From Actinomycetes bacterium (GTDB taxonomy: Bacteria > Actinomycetota > Thermoleophilia > RBG-16-64-13), in NCBI GenBank assembly GCA_024637035.1, contig JAGXFW010000030.1, positions 58,611-122,610 on the forward strand: 64,000 bases of DNA. The letters are read 5' to 3'. The translations under genes were made by a program, and so were the position numbers. Position 1 is the first letter of the stretch. Every line of letters begins with the position of its first letter. The notes beneath the pieces were generated by a model that did no database searches, had not been told where the DNA came from, and saw nothing but the letters and a program-made list of their open reading frames with translations. Shown here in pieces: positions 18,025 to 27,556 of the stretch.

Positions 18025-19455
18025 TTGCTGTACTCAGATATGCGTGAATGGTTGAAGGCGGTGGACGATCTCGGAGAGCTTCGCCGGGTGGACGGGGCTG
18101 ATTGGAACCTGGAGATGGGCGCCATCACCGAACTCCTGTATGAGGCCGGCGGCGCGGTGCCACCCGCGGTGCTCTTCGACAACGTGCCCGGCTATCCCGC
18201 GGGGCATCGAGCCATTTTCGGGCTCACCTGCTCGGTGAAGCGCATGGCCCTCACTCTGGGGCTGGAGGGGGCCGAGACCGGGCTCGACCTGGTGAAGGCC
18301 TACCGCGAGAAACTGCGCCACTTTCAGCCGATCCCCGCCAAGGAAGTGACAACGGGTCCCGTTCTCGAGAACGTCGTACGGGGCGACGACGTGAACGTCT
18401 TGAACTTCCCGGTGCCGCTCATGCACGAGTTGGACGGGGGACGCTACATCGGGACGGCCTGCATGGTGATGACACGGGACCCGGATGACGGCTGGGTGAA
18501 CTTCGGCACGTACCGGGTGATGGTGCACGACGAGAAGTCCGTGGCATTCTACGTCTCTCCCGGCAAACACGGGGCACTGCACCGCAAGAAGTATTTCGAT
18601 AGGGGCGAGCCGTGCCCTGTGGTCGTGGTGGTGGGCGCCGATCCGCTGCTCTTCCTGGCGTCGGGCAACGAGGTGCCCTACGGTCTCTGTGAGTACGACT
18701 ACGCGGGCGGTTTCCGTGGCGCGCCCGTCGAAGTCATCAAAGGCGAGTACACCGGTCTGCCCATCCCCGCCCACGCCGAGATCGTGCTTGAAGGTGAAGC
18801 CGTGCCCGGCGACGTGAAGGACGAAGGCCCCTTCGGGGAATGGACCGGCTACTACGCGAGCGCCGGTCGGCCCGAGCCGGTGATCCGAGTGAAGAACATC
18901 TACTACCGCAACGACCCCATCCTCACCTGCGCCCGGCCGAGCAAGCCGCCGTCGGACTACTCGTTCAGCAAGGGCGTGGTGAAGTCGGGGATGATTTGGG
19001 ACGAGCTCGAGAAGGTGGGCATTCCGGGGGTGACCGGGGTGTGGTGCCACGAGGCGGGAGGTGGTCGGCTGTTCAACATCGTATCCATCAAACAGGCCTA
19101 CCCGGGACACGCTCGGCAGGCGGGACATATCGCCGCCCAGTGTCATGCGGGAGCCTACCTGGGTCGCTACGTGATCGTGGTCGACGACGACATCGATCCG
19201 TCCAACACCTTCGAAGTGCTCTGGGCCATAGCCTCACGCTCTGACCCGGTGGAGTCCATCGACATCATCAAACGGGCCTGGAGCGGCCCCCTAGACCCGC
19301 GCATCGAACCCGGTCGGAAGGGACACAACTCCCGGGCGATCATAGATGCCTGCCGGCCCTACGAATGGATGGACCAGTTCCCGCCGGTGGCGGAGTCGAG
19401 TCCCGAACTGCGGGCGCGGACTCTGGCAAAGTGGGGCCATCTCCTGGGTGCGTGA
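18025..19455 (+). CDS. UbiD-family prenyl-FMN-dependent (de)carboxylase, cupin-linked copy 1
   Basis: The 476-residue protein opens with the family N-terminus (MREWLKAVDDLGELRRV) and has the NFGTYRVMV segment with the catalytic Arg, then EGPFGEWTGYY, whose two Glu five residues apart correspond to the Glu-Arg-Glu catalytic set of UbiD/Fdc. PGHARQAGHIAAQ and VVDDDIDPSN are further family blocks. TTG at 18025 is chosen because GGAGGAGGG lies about 9 bases upstream; an ATG at 18040 is the alternative. It should (de)carboxylate an aromatic or unsaturated acid. It most resembles the cupin-linked UbiD at 34473 (shared SIDIIKRAW, SRAIIDA). No UbiX gene is nearby. Confidence 0.88.
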   Translation: MLYSDMREWLKAVDDLGELRRVDGADWNLEMGAITELLYEAGGAVPPAVLFDNVPGYPAGHRAIFGLTCSVKRMALTLGLEGAETGLDLVKAYREKLRHFQPIPAKEVTTGPVLENVVRGDDVNVLNFPVPLMHELDGGRYIGTACMVMTRDPDDGWVNFGTYRVMVHDEKSVAFYVSPGKHGALHRKKYFDRGEPCPVVVVVGADPLLFLASGNEVPYGLCEYDYAGGFRGAPVEVIKGEYTGLPIPAHAEIVLEGEAVPGDVKDEGPFGEWTGYYASAGRPEPVIRVKNIYYRNDPILTCARPSKPPSDYSFSKGVVKSGMIWDELEKVGIPGVTGVWCHEAGGGRLFNIVSIKQAYPGHARQAGHIAAQCHAGAYLGRYVIVVDDDIDPSNTFEVLWAIASRSDPVESIDIIKRAWSGPLDPRIEPGRKGHNSRAIIDACRPYEWMDQFPPVAESSPELRARTLAKWGHLLGA

Positions 19456-19507
19456 TCAAGGGCATGTGACGGCTGGGTCGGGTGGAGAGAGCGGGGAGGG
19501 CCCTCGG

Positions 19508-20221
19508 ATGTGGGAAGTGGACACGCGGCGCCTAGCCGGGAAGGTCGCGTTGGCCTGCAACATATTGGCCCACGAGGGCCAGGGCGACGTCACGTTGGGA
19601 CACGTGAGTGCCCGGTTGCCAGCGCCCGGTCGCATGTTGATGAAAGCAGCCGGGTGGGGTCTCGAGGAGGTCTCACCATCGGACGTTGTCGAGCTGGGCT
19701 ACGACGGGCACGTGCACTCGGGCTCGGGCCGCGGACATTCCGAATACCCCATCCATGCCGAGATCTACCGAGCACACCCGGAAGTGGGTTGCGTGGTACA
19801 TACTCATCCTGCCGCCGCCGTCGCGCTTGCGGCGCGCGGGGAGACTATCAGAGCGGTGTCGCACGAGGGAGTCTTGTTCCACGGGGTGCCCGTATTCGAG
19901 GAGACTACCGCCCTCATCCGCGACGCAGCCACCGGAGCCGTACTGGCCCGCACTCTCGGGGGGCATCGGGCGGTTCTGATGCGCAACCATGGAGTGGTCG
20001 TTGTGGGGGAGACCGTCGAGGATGCGACCGTCCGGGCGATCCTCCTCGAGAAGGCTGCGGCCGTTCAGTTGCTCGCGGGTCGAGAAGCCGAGCTGCGCTG
20101 GTCGCCCGCCGAGGAGATAGAGCTGAAGATCCGGCAGATCTACCACGCGGGCAACATGGAGGGCTTCTTCGCCTACTACACCAGGCGGCTACGGGCCGCG
20201 CTGCTGCTGCCGCCGGGCTAG
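19508..20221 (+). CDS. Class II aldolase/adducin-family protein
   Basis: A 237-residue protein with the zinc-binding pattern of the family: the first acidic residue in SEYPIHAEIYRAHPEV, then VVHTHPAAAVALAA (His-x-His) and RNHGVVVVGETVEDA with the third His. Relatives include fuculose-phosphate aldolase, ribulose-phosphate epimerase and several decarboxylases and dehydratases. It would cleave or isomerise a hydroxy- or keto-acid or sugar phosphate. The ATG at 19508 has GGGGAGGG upstream. It follows the UbiD gene by 52 bases and precedes an MFS transporter by 9, in one apparent operon. Confidence 0.85.
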   Translation: MWEVDTRRLAGKVALACNILAHEGQGDVTLGHVSARLPAPGRMLMKAAGWGLEEVSPSDVVELGYDGHVHSGSGRGHSEYPIHAEIYRAHPEVGCVVHTHPAAAVALAARGETIRAVSHEGVLFHGVPVFEETTALIRDAATGAVLARTLGGHRAVLMRNHGVVVVGETVEDATVRAILLEKAAAVQLLAGREAELRWSPAEEIELKIRQIYHAGNMEGFFAYYTRRLRAALLLPPG

Positions 20222-20230
20222 AGTCCGTAG

Positions 20231-21454
20231 GTGACCGAGCCCTCCCTCGAAAGCGTGTCGCCCCCCGGGCATCCGAAACGGATTCTTGGTGCGGTGGCTC
20301 TGACGCACTCCGTCACCCACATGCAGTCGGCCTTCCTCCCCATGATCTACCCCTTCGTGATGTCCCAATTCGGGTTCACCTACGGCGATCTTGGGTTGAT
20401 GTCCGGGATCGGCAACGCGCTCGGCAATGCTACACAAGGGGTGCACGGGTTCACAGTCCGGCGCTTCTACCGCAGGACGCTCCTGGGGGCGGGGAACATC
20501 GTGCTGGGGTTTACGGTGTTGCTGACGGCTCTTGCTGGGACCTTCCCTCTGTTTTTCGCCGCCAACGTGTTGGGGCAGATCGCGAGAAGCCCCCAGCATC
20601 CGGTGGGTGCCTCGCTCGTGGCGGAGTCGTTCGGGAAGAGGCTCCGAGGCACCGCTCTGGCCCTCGACTTCGCCGGGGGCAATCTGGGCACGGTGTTCGT
20701 TCCCCTGGTGGGGGCCTTCGCGATCGCGGCTTTCGGATGGAGGGATTCGCTCGCCGCGTTCGCTCTGCTGCCCGTGCTCGCAGGCTTGTCGTGCTTCGTT
20801 CTCATTCCGCGAGGCGCCAAGGCTCCGCCAGGAGCGGGCTCGGGTCGGCGAGGGCTCCGCTGGGCCCGGGAGTTGCTCGAGCCCCTCAGGGAACGCAACA
20901 TGTTGCTCATAGCTGTGGCCGGCGCTGCCGGAGCCGGTGGCCGTGGAATCGGTGTCATGATGGTCTACTTCCCCCTCTATCTGCACCAGGAGCTTCACCT
21001 CGAGGGTCTGGCCTACGGGGGGCTCTACACCATCATGTTGGCGGGGAGCGTCGTCGGTCCGCTCCTGATGGGCTATGTGTCCGACCGTGTCCACCGCAAA
21101 GGGACGGTCATAGCGGCCTTCCTCCTCTCAGCGCTCGCCGTGGGCGCCCTCATCCCCGCTGGAGCCACTATCGGCCTGCTCGTGGTGGTCACGGCGGCGA
21201 TCGGTCTTGTGGTGTACGCGCCGGGCTCTCTCCTGCGGACCCTGGTGGTGGATGTCGCGCGGGAAGGGGGGCGGGAGATGGCCTTCGGCATCTTCTTCGT
21301 GATCACCTATGTGGGAGGAGCCGTCTGGGCCATCGTCCTCGGCTATTGGATAGACGCATTCGGGTTTGCGTCCGCCTTCATCCTCATCGCCTGTTCGTAC
21401 CTGGCCGGGGCGAGCGCCCTCATACCCATGAGATTATCGGCGGCGCGGGAGTGA
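20231..21454 (+). CDS. MFS transporter
   Basis: The 407-residue protein has about 12 predicted membrane helices starting with a segment AVALTHSVTHMQSAFLPMIY, a pattern seen in the fosmidomycin-resistance / catabolic branch of the major facilitator superfamily. The central loop (about 195-215) is short and basic. The start is a GTG at 20231, nine bases after the aldolase stop, and the stop overlaps the next start by GTGA. It is likely the uptake or efflux system for the compound handled by this operon; the substrate is unknown. Confidence 0.85.
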   Translation: MTEPSLESVSPPGHPKRILGAVALTHSVTHMQSAFLPMIYPFVMSQFGFTYGDLGLMSGIGNALGNATQGVHGFTVRRFYRRTLLGAGNIVLGFTVLLTALAGTFPLFFAANVLGQIARSPQHPVGASLVAESFGKRLRGTALALDFAGGNLGTVFVPLVGAFAIAAFGWRDSLAAFALLPVLAGLSCFVLIPRGAKAPPGAGSGRRGLRWARELLEPLRERNMLLIAVAGAAGAGGRGIGVMMVYFPLYLHQELHLEGLAYGGLYTIMLAGSVVGPLLMGYVSDRVHRKGTVIAAFLLSALAVGALIPAGATIGLLVVVTAAIGLVVYAPGSLLRTLVVDVAREGGREMAFGIFFVITYVGGAVWAIVLGYWIDAFGFASAFILIACSYLAGASALIPMRLSAARE

Positions 21455-22521
21455 CGCTGCTCCTCACCAACGACGATGTGCGCGAAGTGCTCACGATGCC
21501 TGCCTGTCTTGCGGTCCTGGAGGAGGCGTTCGTCGACCTAGCGGAGGGCCGGGCGGTTAATCGGCCGCGCTCGCACAGCTACACGCAACGTGGGCCGGAC
21601 ACGTTCTATCTGTTCAAGTCCATGGACGGATCCGCGCCGAGTCGGGGAGTACATGCACTGCGGTTGAGCTCGGACATGACCCATGAGCCGTTGGAGGGTG
21701 ACCAGAGAGTCCGCAGGAAACTACCCGTGGCACCGGGCGGCCGGTGGCTCGGATTGGTGCTCCTGTTCAGCCTCGAGACCACGGAGCTGCTCGCGATCAT
21801 CCAAGACGGCTATCTCCAGCGGATGCGAGTGGGCGCCACCAGCGGCCTCGCCGCGAAGTATCTGGCCCGGCCCGGGGCTCGAACGGTCGGCATGCTTGGT
21901 ACCGGGTGGCAGGCCGGCGCTCAGCTGCTGGCCCTGAAGGAGGTGATCGATCTTGGCGCGGTGCATGTCTTCAGTCCTCGGCCCGAGGCTCGGGAGGCTT
22001 TCGCGTCGGAGTGGTCGCGTAGCCTGGAGATCCCGGTCTGGGCTGTGGATCACCCCCGGACGGCGATCGAGGGCGTCGACGTCGTAGTGCTGGCCACCAA
22101 CGCCCTGGAGCCCGTGCTGGAGGCGGACTGGCTGGTGGAGGGACAGCATGTGAACTCCGTCCAAGGGCACGAGGTGGGGTGGGACACGATCCGCCGGGCG
22201 GATCTCATCGTGGTGCGTTCGAAGGAGGTCCCCACCTTCCACGCGGCAGGGAAGCATCCACCTCGAGAGATGGCCGATCGGAAGGAACTACCGCCTGATC
22301 TGGCGAGCCGGACGGTGGAACTCGGAGACGTGATACGAGGCGTGTCGGGGCGGCAGGATGCGCGCGAGCTCACCCTGTTCGGCGGCGGGGGCATGGGAGG
22401 GAGCGCCGGACTGGGGATCCAGTTCGCCGCGGTGGGCGCGGCCGTGTTCGCGGAGGCCGAGAGGCAGGGTCTGGGCCAACGGTTGCCTTCCGACGCGTTT
22501 CTCGAGGACATGAAGCCCTGA
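21451..22521 (+). CDS. Ornithine cyclodeaminase / mu-crystallin family protein
   Basis: A 356-residue protein with the family N-terminal domain (LLTNDDVREVLTMPACLAVLEEAF) and a Rossmann domain (VGMLGTGWQAGAQLLAL) for NAD(P). The dimer-interface and catalytic region LQRMRVGATSGLAAKYLARP is present. Members include ornithine cyclodeaminase, alanine dehydrogenase (archaeal type) and ketimine reductases. The start is GTG overlapping the transporter stop; the frame is open far upstream to 19510, but that is antisense-free shadow of the aldolase and transporter genes. It likely reduces or oxidises an imino/amino or keto acid. Confidence 0.85.
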   Translation: MTLLLTNDDVREVLTMPACLAVLEEAFVDLAEGRAVNRPRSHSYTQRGPDTFYLFKSMDGSAPSRGVHALRLSSDMTHEPLEGDQRVRRKLPVAPGGRWLGLVLLFSLETTELLAIIQDGYLQRMRVGATSGLAAKYLARPGARTVGMLGTGWQAGAQLLALKEVIDLGAVHVFSPRPEAREAFASEWSRSLEIPVWAVDHPRTAIEGVDVVVLATNALEPVLEADWLVEGQHVNSVQGHEVGWDTIRRADLIVVRSKEVPTFHAAGKHPPREMADRKELPPDLASRTVELGDVIRGVSGRQDARELTLFGGGGMGGSAGLGIQFAAVGAAVFAEAERQGLGQRLPSDAFLEDMKP

Positions 22522-22561
22522 ACGGCGCAATGAGCGGCATTGGAACGAGGAGGTAGGACTC

Positions 22562-23182
22562 ATGGGTCTCAGGCTACCCGACGGACACGTGCTTGAACCG
22601 AGCACGGCGGGACTGCTCGTATTCGACGCGCTGGAGCGGGCCCGCGCTGATTTCGAGTCTGCTGGAGCGATCGAGACGATATCTAGATTGCTTGACGTGT
22701 GCCGTACGGCCGATGTGCCTGTGTTCTATGCACGCGCAGACCATCGGTCGGACGGCCGTGATCGTGAGCGCTGTGCGGGGGATACAGACTCGTCGCTTCG
22801 CCGCTGGAGCGACGAGCATCCGGCTCCCACGCGGCCTTCCCACGGTGCCGGATCACCGGCTCTCAGCTTGCTCCCGGAACTGGCGCCCGCGGCCGGTGAC
22901 TACGACATCCCAAAGCACCGCTGGAGTGCCTTCCAGGGCACTTGGCTCGAACTCTCGCTCCGGGCGCGTGGCATAGACACGGTGCTCCTTGTGGGCGGTT
23001 CCACCCATGTGGGGATCGCGGCGACGGCGTACGCGGGAAGGGATCTCGATTTCCACGTGGTGGTGGTGGCGGACGCGTGCGCTGGTCACGAGGAACAGCG
23101 CACGTTCTTCCTCGAGCGGGTGTTCCCCCGGATGTGTCACGTGCTCACCGTCGACGAGGTGGCCGCCGCCCTCGGGAGCTGA
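22562..23182 (+). CDS. Isochorismatase-like hydrolase lacking the catalytic cysteine
   Basis: The 206-residue protein has the isochorismatase fold: Asp at 22 (LLVFDALERA), Lys at 118 (IPKHRWSAFQGTWLE) and the loop VGGSTHVGIAATAY. In cysteine hydrolases of this family the position of Gly 151 is the nucleophilic Cys; true isochorismatases such as EntB/PhzD also have Gly there. It therefore cannot act by the amidase mechanism and more likely cleaves a vinyl ether or binds a ligand. The ATG has GAGGAGGTAGG upstream. It is the last gene of the operon and faces the ABC transporter operon. Confidence 0.83.
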   Translation: MGLRLPDGHVLEPSTAGLLVFDALERARADFESAGAIETISRLLDVCRTADVPVFYARADHRSDGRDRERCAGDTDSSLRRWSDEHPAPTRPSHGAGSPALSLLPELAPAAGDYDIPKHRWSAFQGTWLELSLRARGIDTVLLVGGSTHVGIAATAYAGRDLDFHVVVVADACAGHEEQRTFFLERVFPRMCHVLTVDEVAAALGS

Positions 23183-23226
23183 GGCTACGGTCGAACTCGC
23201 CGCCGGCCGTGAGGCCGCCCTGTGGT

Positions 23227-23241
23227 CCGCCCGCGGGGCGG
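23227..23241. terminator. Short GC hairpin between convergent operons
   Basis: CCGCCC-GCG-GGGCGG at 23227-23241 lies just before the end of the minus-strand ABC ATPase gene and after the isochorismatase-like gene. It could end transcription from either side; there is no T-run. Confidence 0.4.
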
Positions 23242-23244
23242 GGC

Positions 23245-24384
<1,140 letters not shown>

Positions 24385-24437
24385 AGCGTGTGTCCCCCTT
24401 GTTCGAGGTGCCTGCCCCCCGGCCGGCCCCCTCGCTG

Positions 24438-26168
24438 CTATTCCGAACGAAGTCCCACCTTGGCACCCAGCCTATATGCCACCACGACCATGACCACGAG
24501 AGCCAATACCATCAGCACACCGAGAGCTGCGAGTTCGGTGAACTGGCCGTTCTCGTATTGCTCCCAGATGAGAATGGACAAGACCTCGTTCCCCGGACTA
24601 TAGAGCAGGATAGAGCTCGACAGCTCCCGGAATGACACCACCATGATGTAGATCCACCCGCCAACCAACCCGGGCGTGAGGAGGGGTACCACGACACGGC
24701 GGAAGCTCTGCCACCAGCTGGCCGCGCACACCTGCGCCGACTCCTCCAGCTCGCTGGAGATCTGGTGCATCGATGTGGACGCGTAGCGCATCCCGTACGG
24801 CATGTACCTGGTGATGTAAGCGATGAGGAGGATCAAGAGGGTGCCGTACACCGGCACTGGGAAGCGCAGATACACGAACGAAAGGGCCAGACCCAGCACG
24901 ATTCCCGGTATCACCAGGGGTGTGAACGCCAGCTGGTCCACGATGCCCCGGCCCCGCACCTTCGAGCGCACCACGATCCAGGCGGCGACGGCCGTGAGCA
25001 GCATGACTATCGTTGCGGCACCGATGCCGAGGACGAACGAGTTGCGCAGGGCCCGAAGGGCCGAGTCCATGTGGAACACCTCGACGTAGTTGTTCAGCGT
25101 CATCGTCTTGAAGACGGCGAGCGACGGCGTGGCGTAGAAGCGAAGCAGCGATGTATAGAGCAGGACCGTGAGCGGGGCGATCACCGTGACCAGGAAGTAC
25201 AGCATGATGCCCGCCCCAGCTACGGGGCGCCACTTACCCAAGGCCATTGGTCGGGGCCGGAATCCTTTGCCAGTCACGGTCTGGAAGCTCTTGCCTCTCG
25301 AGCCGAGACGCTGACTCACGAACACTCCGACGACGGCAATGGCCAGCAGCGTAATGGCCAGAGCGCCCGCTGCGCCGAAGTCCGGCGGATAACTCCGGAG
25401 CGTATAGTAGATGCGGCTCGTGAACACGTAGATGCCGTCTTGCAGTCCGAGAAGTGCCGGCACTTCGAAGCTTTCGATGGAGCGCACAACCATTATCAGG
25501 ATGCTGGCCACCACGGCGGGGCGCACCAGTGGCACTGTGATCCTGCGGAAGACGGTGAGCTTGCCGGCCCCGCTCATGAGCGCGGACTCCTCGAGCGAGG
25601 GGTCCATCGAGCGGAAGGCGGCCACCATAAGTAAGAAGACGATAGGAGAGAGGTGGAGCCCCTCGACCCAGATCATCCCCCAGATGGAGAACACGTTGAA
25701 GGGTTGAGTCCCGATCACCGGCTCGACGAGCTTGTTCAGCAGGCCGATTTCGGCGCTCGCCAGGAAGATCCAGGCGATGGTGTACAGGATGCCGGGGATG
25801 ACGAGCGGGATCATGGAAGCCGCGAAGAAGAGCGCCTTGAACGGAACGTCCGTGCGGACGTTGAGGTAGGCGAGGCCCGTTCCTACGACCAGAGACAGCA
25901 GCGCAGCTCCGCCGGCGAAACGGAGTGAGTTGCTGAACAGTGTCCCGATGCCGTGGTCGGAGTAGGCACGTCCGAACGCTCCCAGGGTCAAACCGGCTTC
26001 GTCGAAGAAGGTTCCCCAGAGGAGGTAGAAGAGGGGGACGAGGGCCAAGTAGCCAATGATCACGACCACGCCGCCGGTGATCATTGTCTGGGCGCTCGGG
26101 AGCATCGGAAGGCGCCGGCGTCCCGATCCCTGCATGCTGATCACTGCGTCCCGCGCTCGCTGCATCAT
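24438..26168 (-). CDS. ABC transporter permease, fused two-domain FbpB type
   Basis: The 576-residue protein contains two Binding-protein-dependent permease units, each about six helices, with EAA-type loops (EESALMSGAGKLTVFRRITV and the second EESAQVCAASWWQSFRRVVV). The fusion of both membrane halves in one chain is typical of FbpB/ThiP-type importers. It lies between the ATPase gene and the first binding-protein gene; a 10-bp hairpin in the gap upstream may lower its expression relative to the binding protein. Its first 30 residues are basic and cytoplasmic. Confidence 0.9.
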   Translation of the reverse strand: MMQRARDAVISMQGSGRRRLPMLPSAQTMITGGVVVIIGYLALVPLFYLLWGTFFDEAGLTLGAFGRAYSDHGIGTLFSNSLRFAGGAALLSLVVGTGLAYLNVRTDVPFKALFFAASMIPLVIPGILYTIAWIFLASAEIGLLNKLVEPVIGTQPFNVFSIWGMIWVEGLHLSPIVFLLMVAAFRSMDPSLEESALMSGAGKLTVFRRITVPLVRPAVVASILIMVVRSIESFEVPALLGLQDGIYVFTSRIYYTLRSYPPDFGAAGALAITLLAIAVVGVFVSQRLGSRGKSFQTVTGKGFRPRPMALGKWRPVAGAGIMLYFLVTVIAPLTVLLYTSLLRFYATPSLAVFKTMTLNNYVEVFHMDSALRALRNSFVLGIGAATIVMLLTAVAAWIVVRSKVRGRGIVDQLAFTPLVIPGIVLGLALSFVYLRFPVPVYGTLLILLIAYITRYMPYGMRYASTSMHQISSELEESAQVCAASWWQSFRRVVVPLLTPGLVGGWIYIMVVSFRELSSSILLYSPGNEVLSILIWEQYENGQFTELAALGVLMVLALVVMVVVAYRLGAKVGLRSE

Positions 26169-26227
26169 CCGGCATCAGCCCTCGGATCGTCGTTGTCGGG
26201 AACCTTCAAGATCCGTCTGCAGATGGG

Positions 26228-26262
26228 GGCTGCCGGGACGCCTCGCAGGCCCCCCGGCAGCC
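26228..26262 (-). terminator. Hairpin between binding-protein and permease genes
   Basis: GGCTGCCGGG at 26228-26237 pairs perfectly with CCCGGCAGCC at 26253-26262 (15-base loop). Position after the binding-protein gene and before the permease suggests an attenuator or mRNA-stabilising stem that keeps the binding protein in excess. Confidence 0.55.
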
Positions 26263-26279
26263 TCTCGTCTCTCGGGCGG

Positions 26280-27446
26280 TCAGTTGCCCACTGTCTCGCT
26301 GTTCTTCAGGATATCTTCGTAGAGACCGTTCCATTTGGCGCTTTCGGCCATCAGCCTCTCGATGGGGACCGGGAGCACCTCGACGCCCTCCATGGTTGGA
26401 TCACCGCTGAGGGTGGAAGGTGTCAACCCTTCATCGGCGATCACCTGCTGGCCTTCGGTGAGAAGCCAATCCGTGAAGAGCAGGGCCGCGGCCGGGTGTG
26501 CGGCGTTCTTCATGAGACCGATGCCGTTCGGGCGCGCGAAGGCGGGCGACACGATGGGCTCATAGCTGACCGGAGCGCCTTTGTCGGCGGCCTTTGCGAC
26601 GATGTAGCTGTAGTTCGACATCACGACCGCGAACTGGCCGGCTCCCAGCAGCTCGGACTGGACCGTGTGCCCTTTGACGACCTTGGCATTGGACGCCATC
26701 TTCCGGAAGAGGGCCTCGATGTCGGCGTCGCTCTTGCCTTGACTCGCCCAGTATTCCCACAACGCGAGCATCCAGTCGGAGTCGCCGAGTTCCATGGAGA
26801 TCTTGCCCTGCCATTTAGGATCGGCCAGCTCCTCCCAGCTCTTCGGCTCTTCTCCGGGCTTGACCAACTCGGTGTTCCAGCTTGGCACGAACAGGTTGAT
26901 GCGCGTGGCCGTCCAGCCGTCGAAGAGCCCGGCGGGGATGACTTTGTCGCGGGCCTCGCCTGTGTACGGTGCCAGGACGCCTTGCTCGTTCACGGCGATC
27001 ATCTCACCGGCGTTGGTCTCCACCACATCGTTGCCCTGGAAGTTGGCGGAGGCTTCCTGGATCACCCTCTGGAGCACGGTCTCGCTGCCCGCGCGGTACA
27101 CGCTCACGTCGATCTTGAAGGTGTCTTCGAACACGCTGACGACCTCGTCGATGACCCCGCTCGTCATGGACGTGTAGATGATCAACTCACCCTCTTCTTC
27201 GGCGGCGGTGGTGAGGGCGGCGCGGCGGGCCTCCCCGGTCGTGCCGTCGAACTGGGCGTAGACCTTCTCGGCTTCCGTCTGCTCGGATGCCGCCGGCTCG
27301 GTGGTTCCTGTCGTTCCGCTGCCGGTAGCGGCGGTTGTAGTGGTCTCTTGGGCTGTGGTCGCGGTGGGGGAGTTCGAGCATCCCACCAGAAGGCCGAGCG
27401 CCAGTGAGCCGGCGATCAGCAGTGCGAGGCGATGGCGAATCTGCAT
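26280..27446 (-). CDS. ABC transporter substrate-binding lipoprotein (paralogue 1)
   Basis: A 388-residue lipoprotein: signal peptide with lipobox LLVGC (Cys 23), then a Thr/Ala-rich linker (about 25-55), then a type 2 periplasmic-binding fold of the iron/thiamine/spermidine group (ELIIYTSMTSGVIDEVVSVF, SWEELADPKWQGKISME, HPAAALLFTDWLLTEGQQVI). It is about half identical by eye to the next gene and shares the EELADPKW motif. The paired tyrosines of ferric-binding FbpA are only partly matched (SNYSY), so iron is not certain. AAGGAGTGG precedes the ATG. Confidence 0.9.
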   Translation of the reverse strand: MQIRHRLALLIAGSLALGLLVGCSNSPTATTAQETTTTAATGSGTTGTTEPAASEQTEAEKVYAQFDGTTGEARRAALTTAAEEEGELIIYTSMTSGVIDEVVSVFEDTFKIDVSVYRAGSETVLQRVIQEASANFQGNDVVETNAGEMIAVNEQGVLAPYTGEARDKVIPAGLFDGWTATRINLFVPSWNTELVKPGEEPKSWEELADPKWQGKISMELGDSDWMLALWEYWASQGKSDADIEALFRKMASNAKVVKGHTVQSELLGAGQFAVVMSNYSYIVAKAADKGAPVSYEPIVSPAFARPNGIGLMKNAAHPAAALLFTDWLLTEGQQVIADEGLTPSTLSGDPTMEGVEVLPVPIERLMAESAKWNGLYEDILKNSETVGN

Positions 27447-27500
27447 CTATCCACTCCTTGGAGTCGTCGTGGTCGGCTACTGCCGTTTCCGGGGAGCGAC

Positions 27501-27522
27501 GGCGCCCTGAAAACGGGGCGCC
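27501..27522 (-). terminator. Hairpin between the two binding-protein genes
   Basis: GGCGCCC at 27501-27507 pairs with GGGCGCC at 27516-27522, followed on the minus strand by sequence of the next leader. It may be a partial terminator or processing site between the duplicated binding-protein genes. Confidence 0.45.
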
Positions 27523-27556
27523 GGGGTGTTTCCGGCCCGGCGCCGTGGATCAGCGA

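Noticed and set aside
19510..22521. A 1003-codon frame that could be read as one large protein
   Set aside because: Only the part from 21451 has family motifs; the rest runs out of frame through the aldolase and transporter genes.
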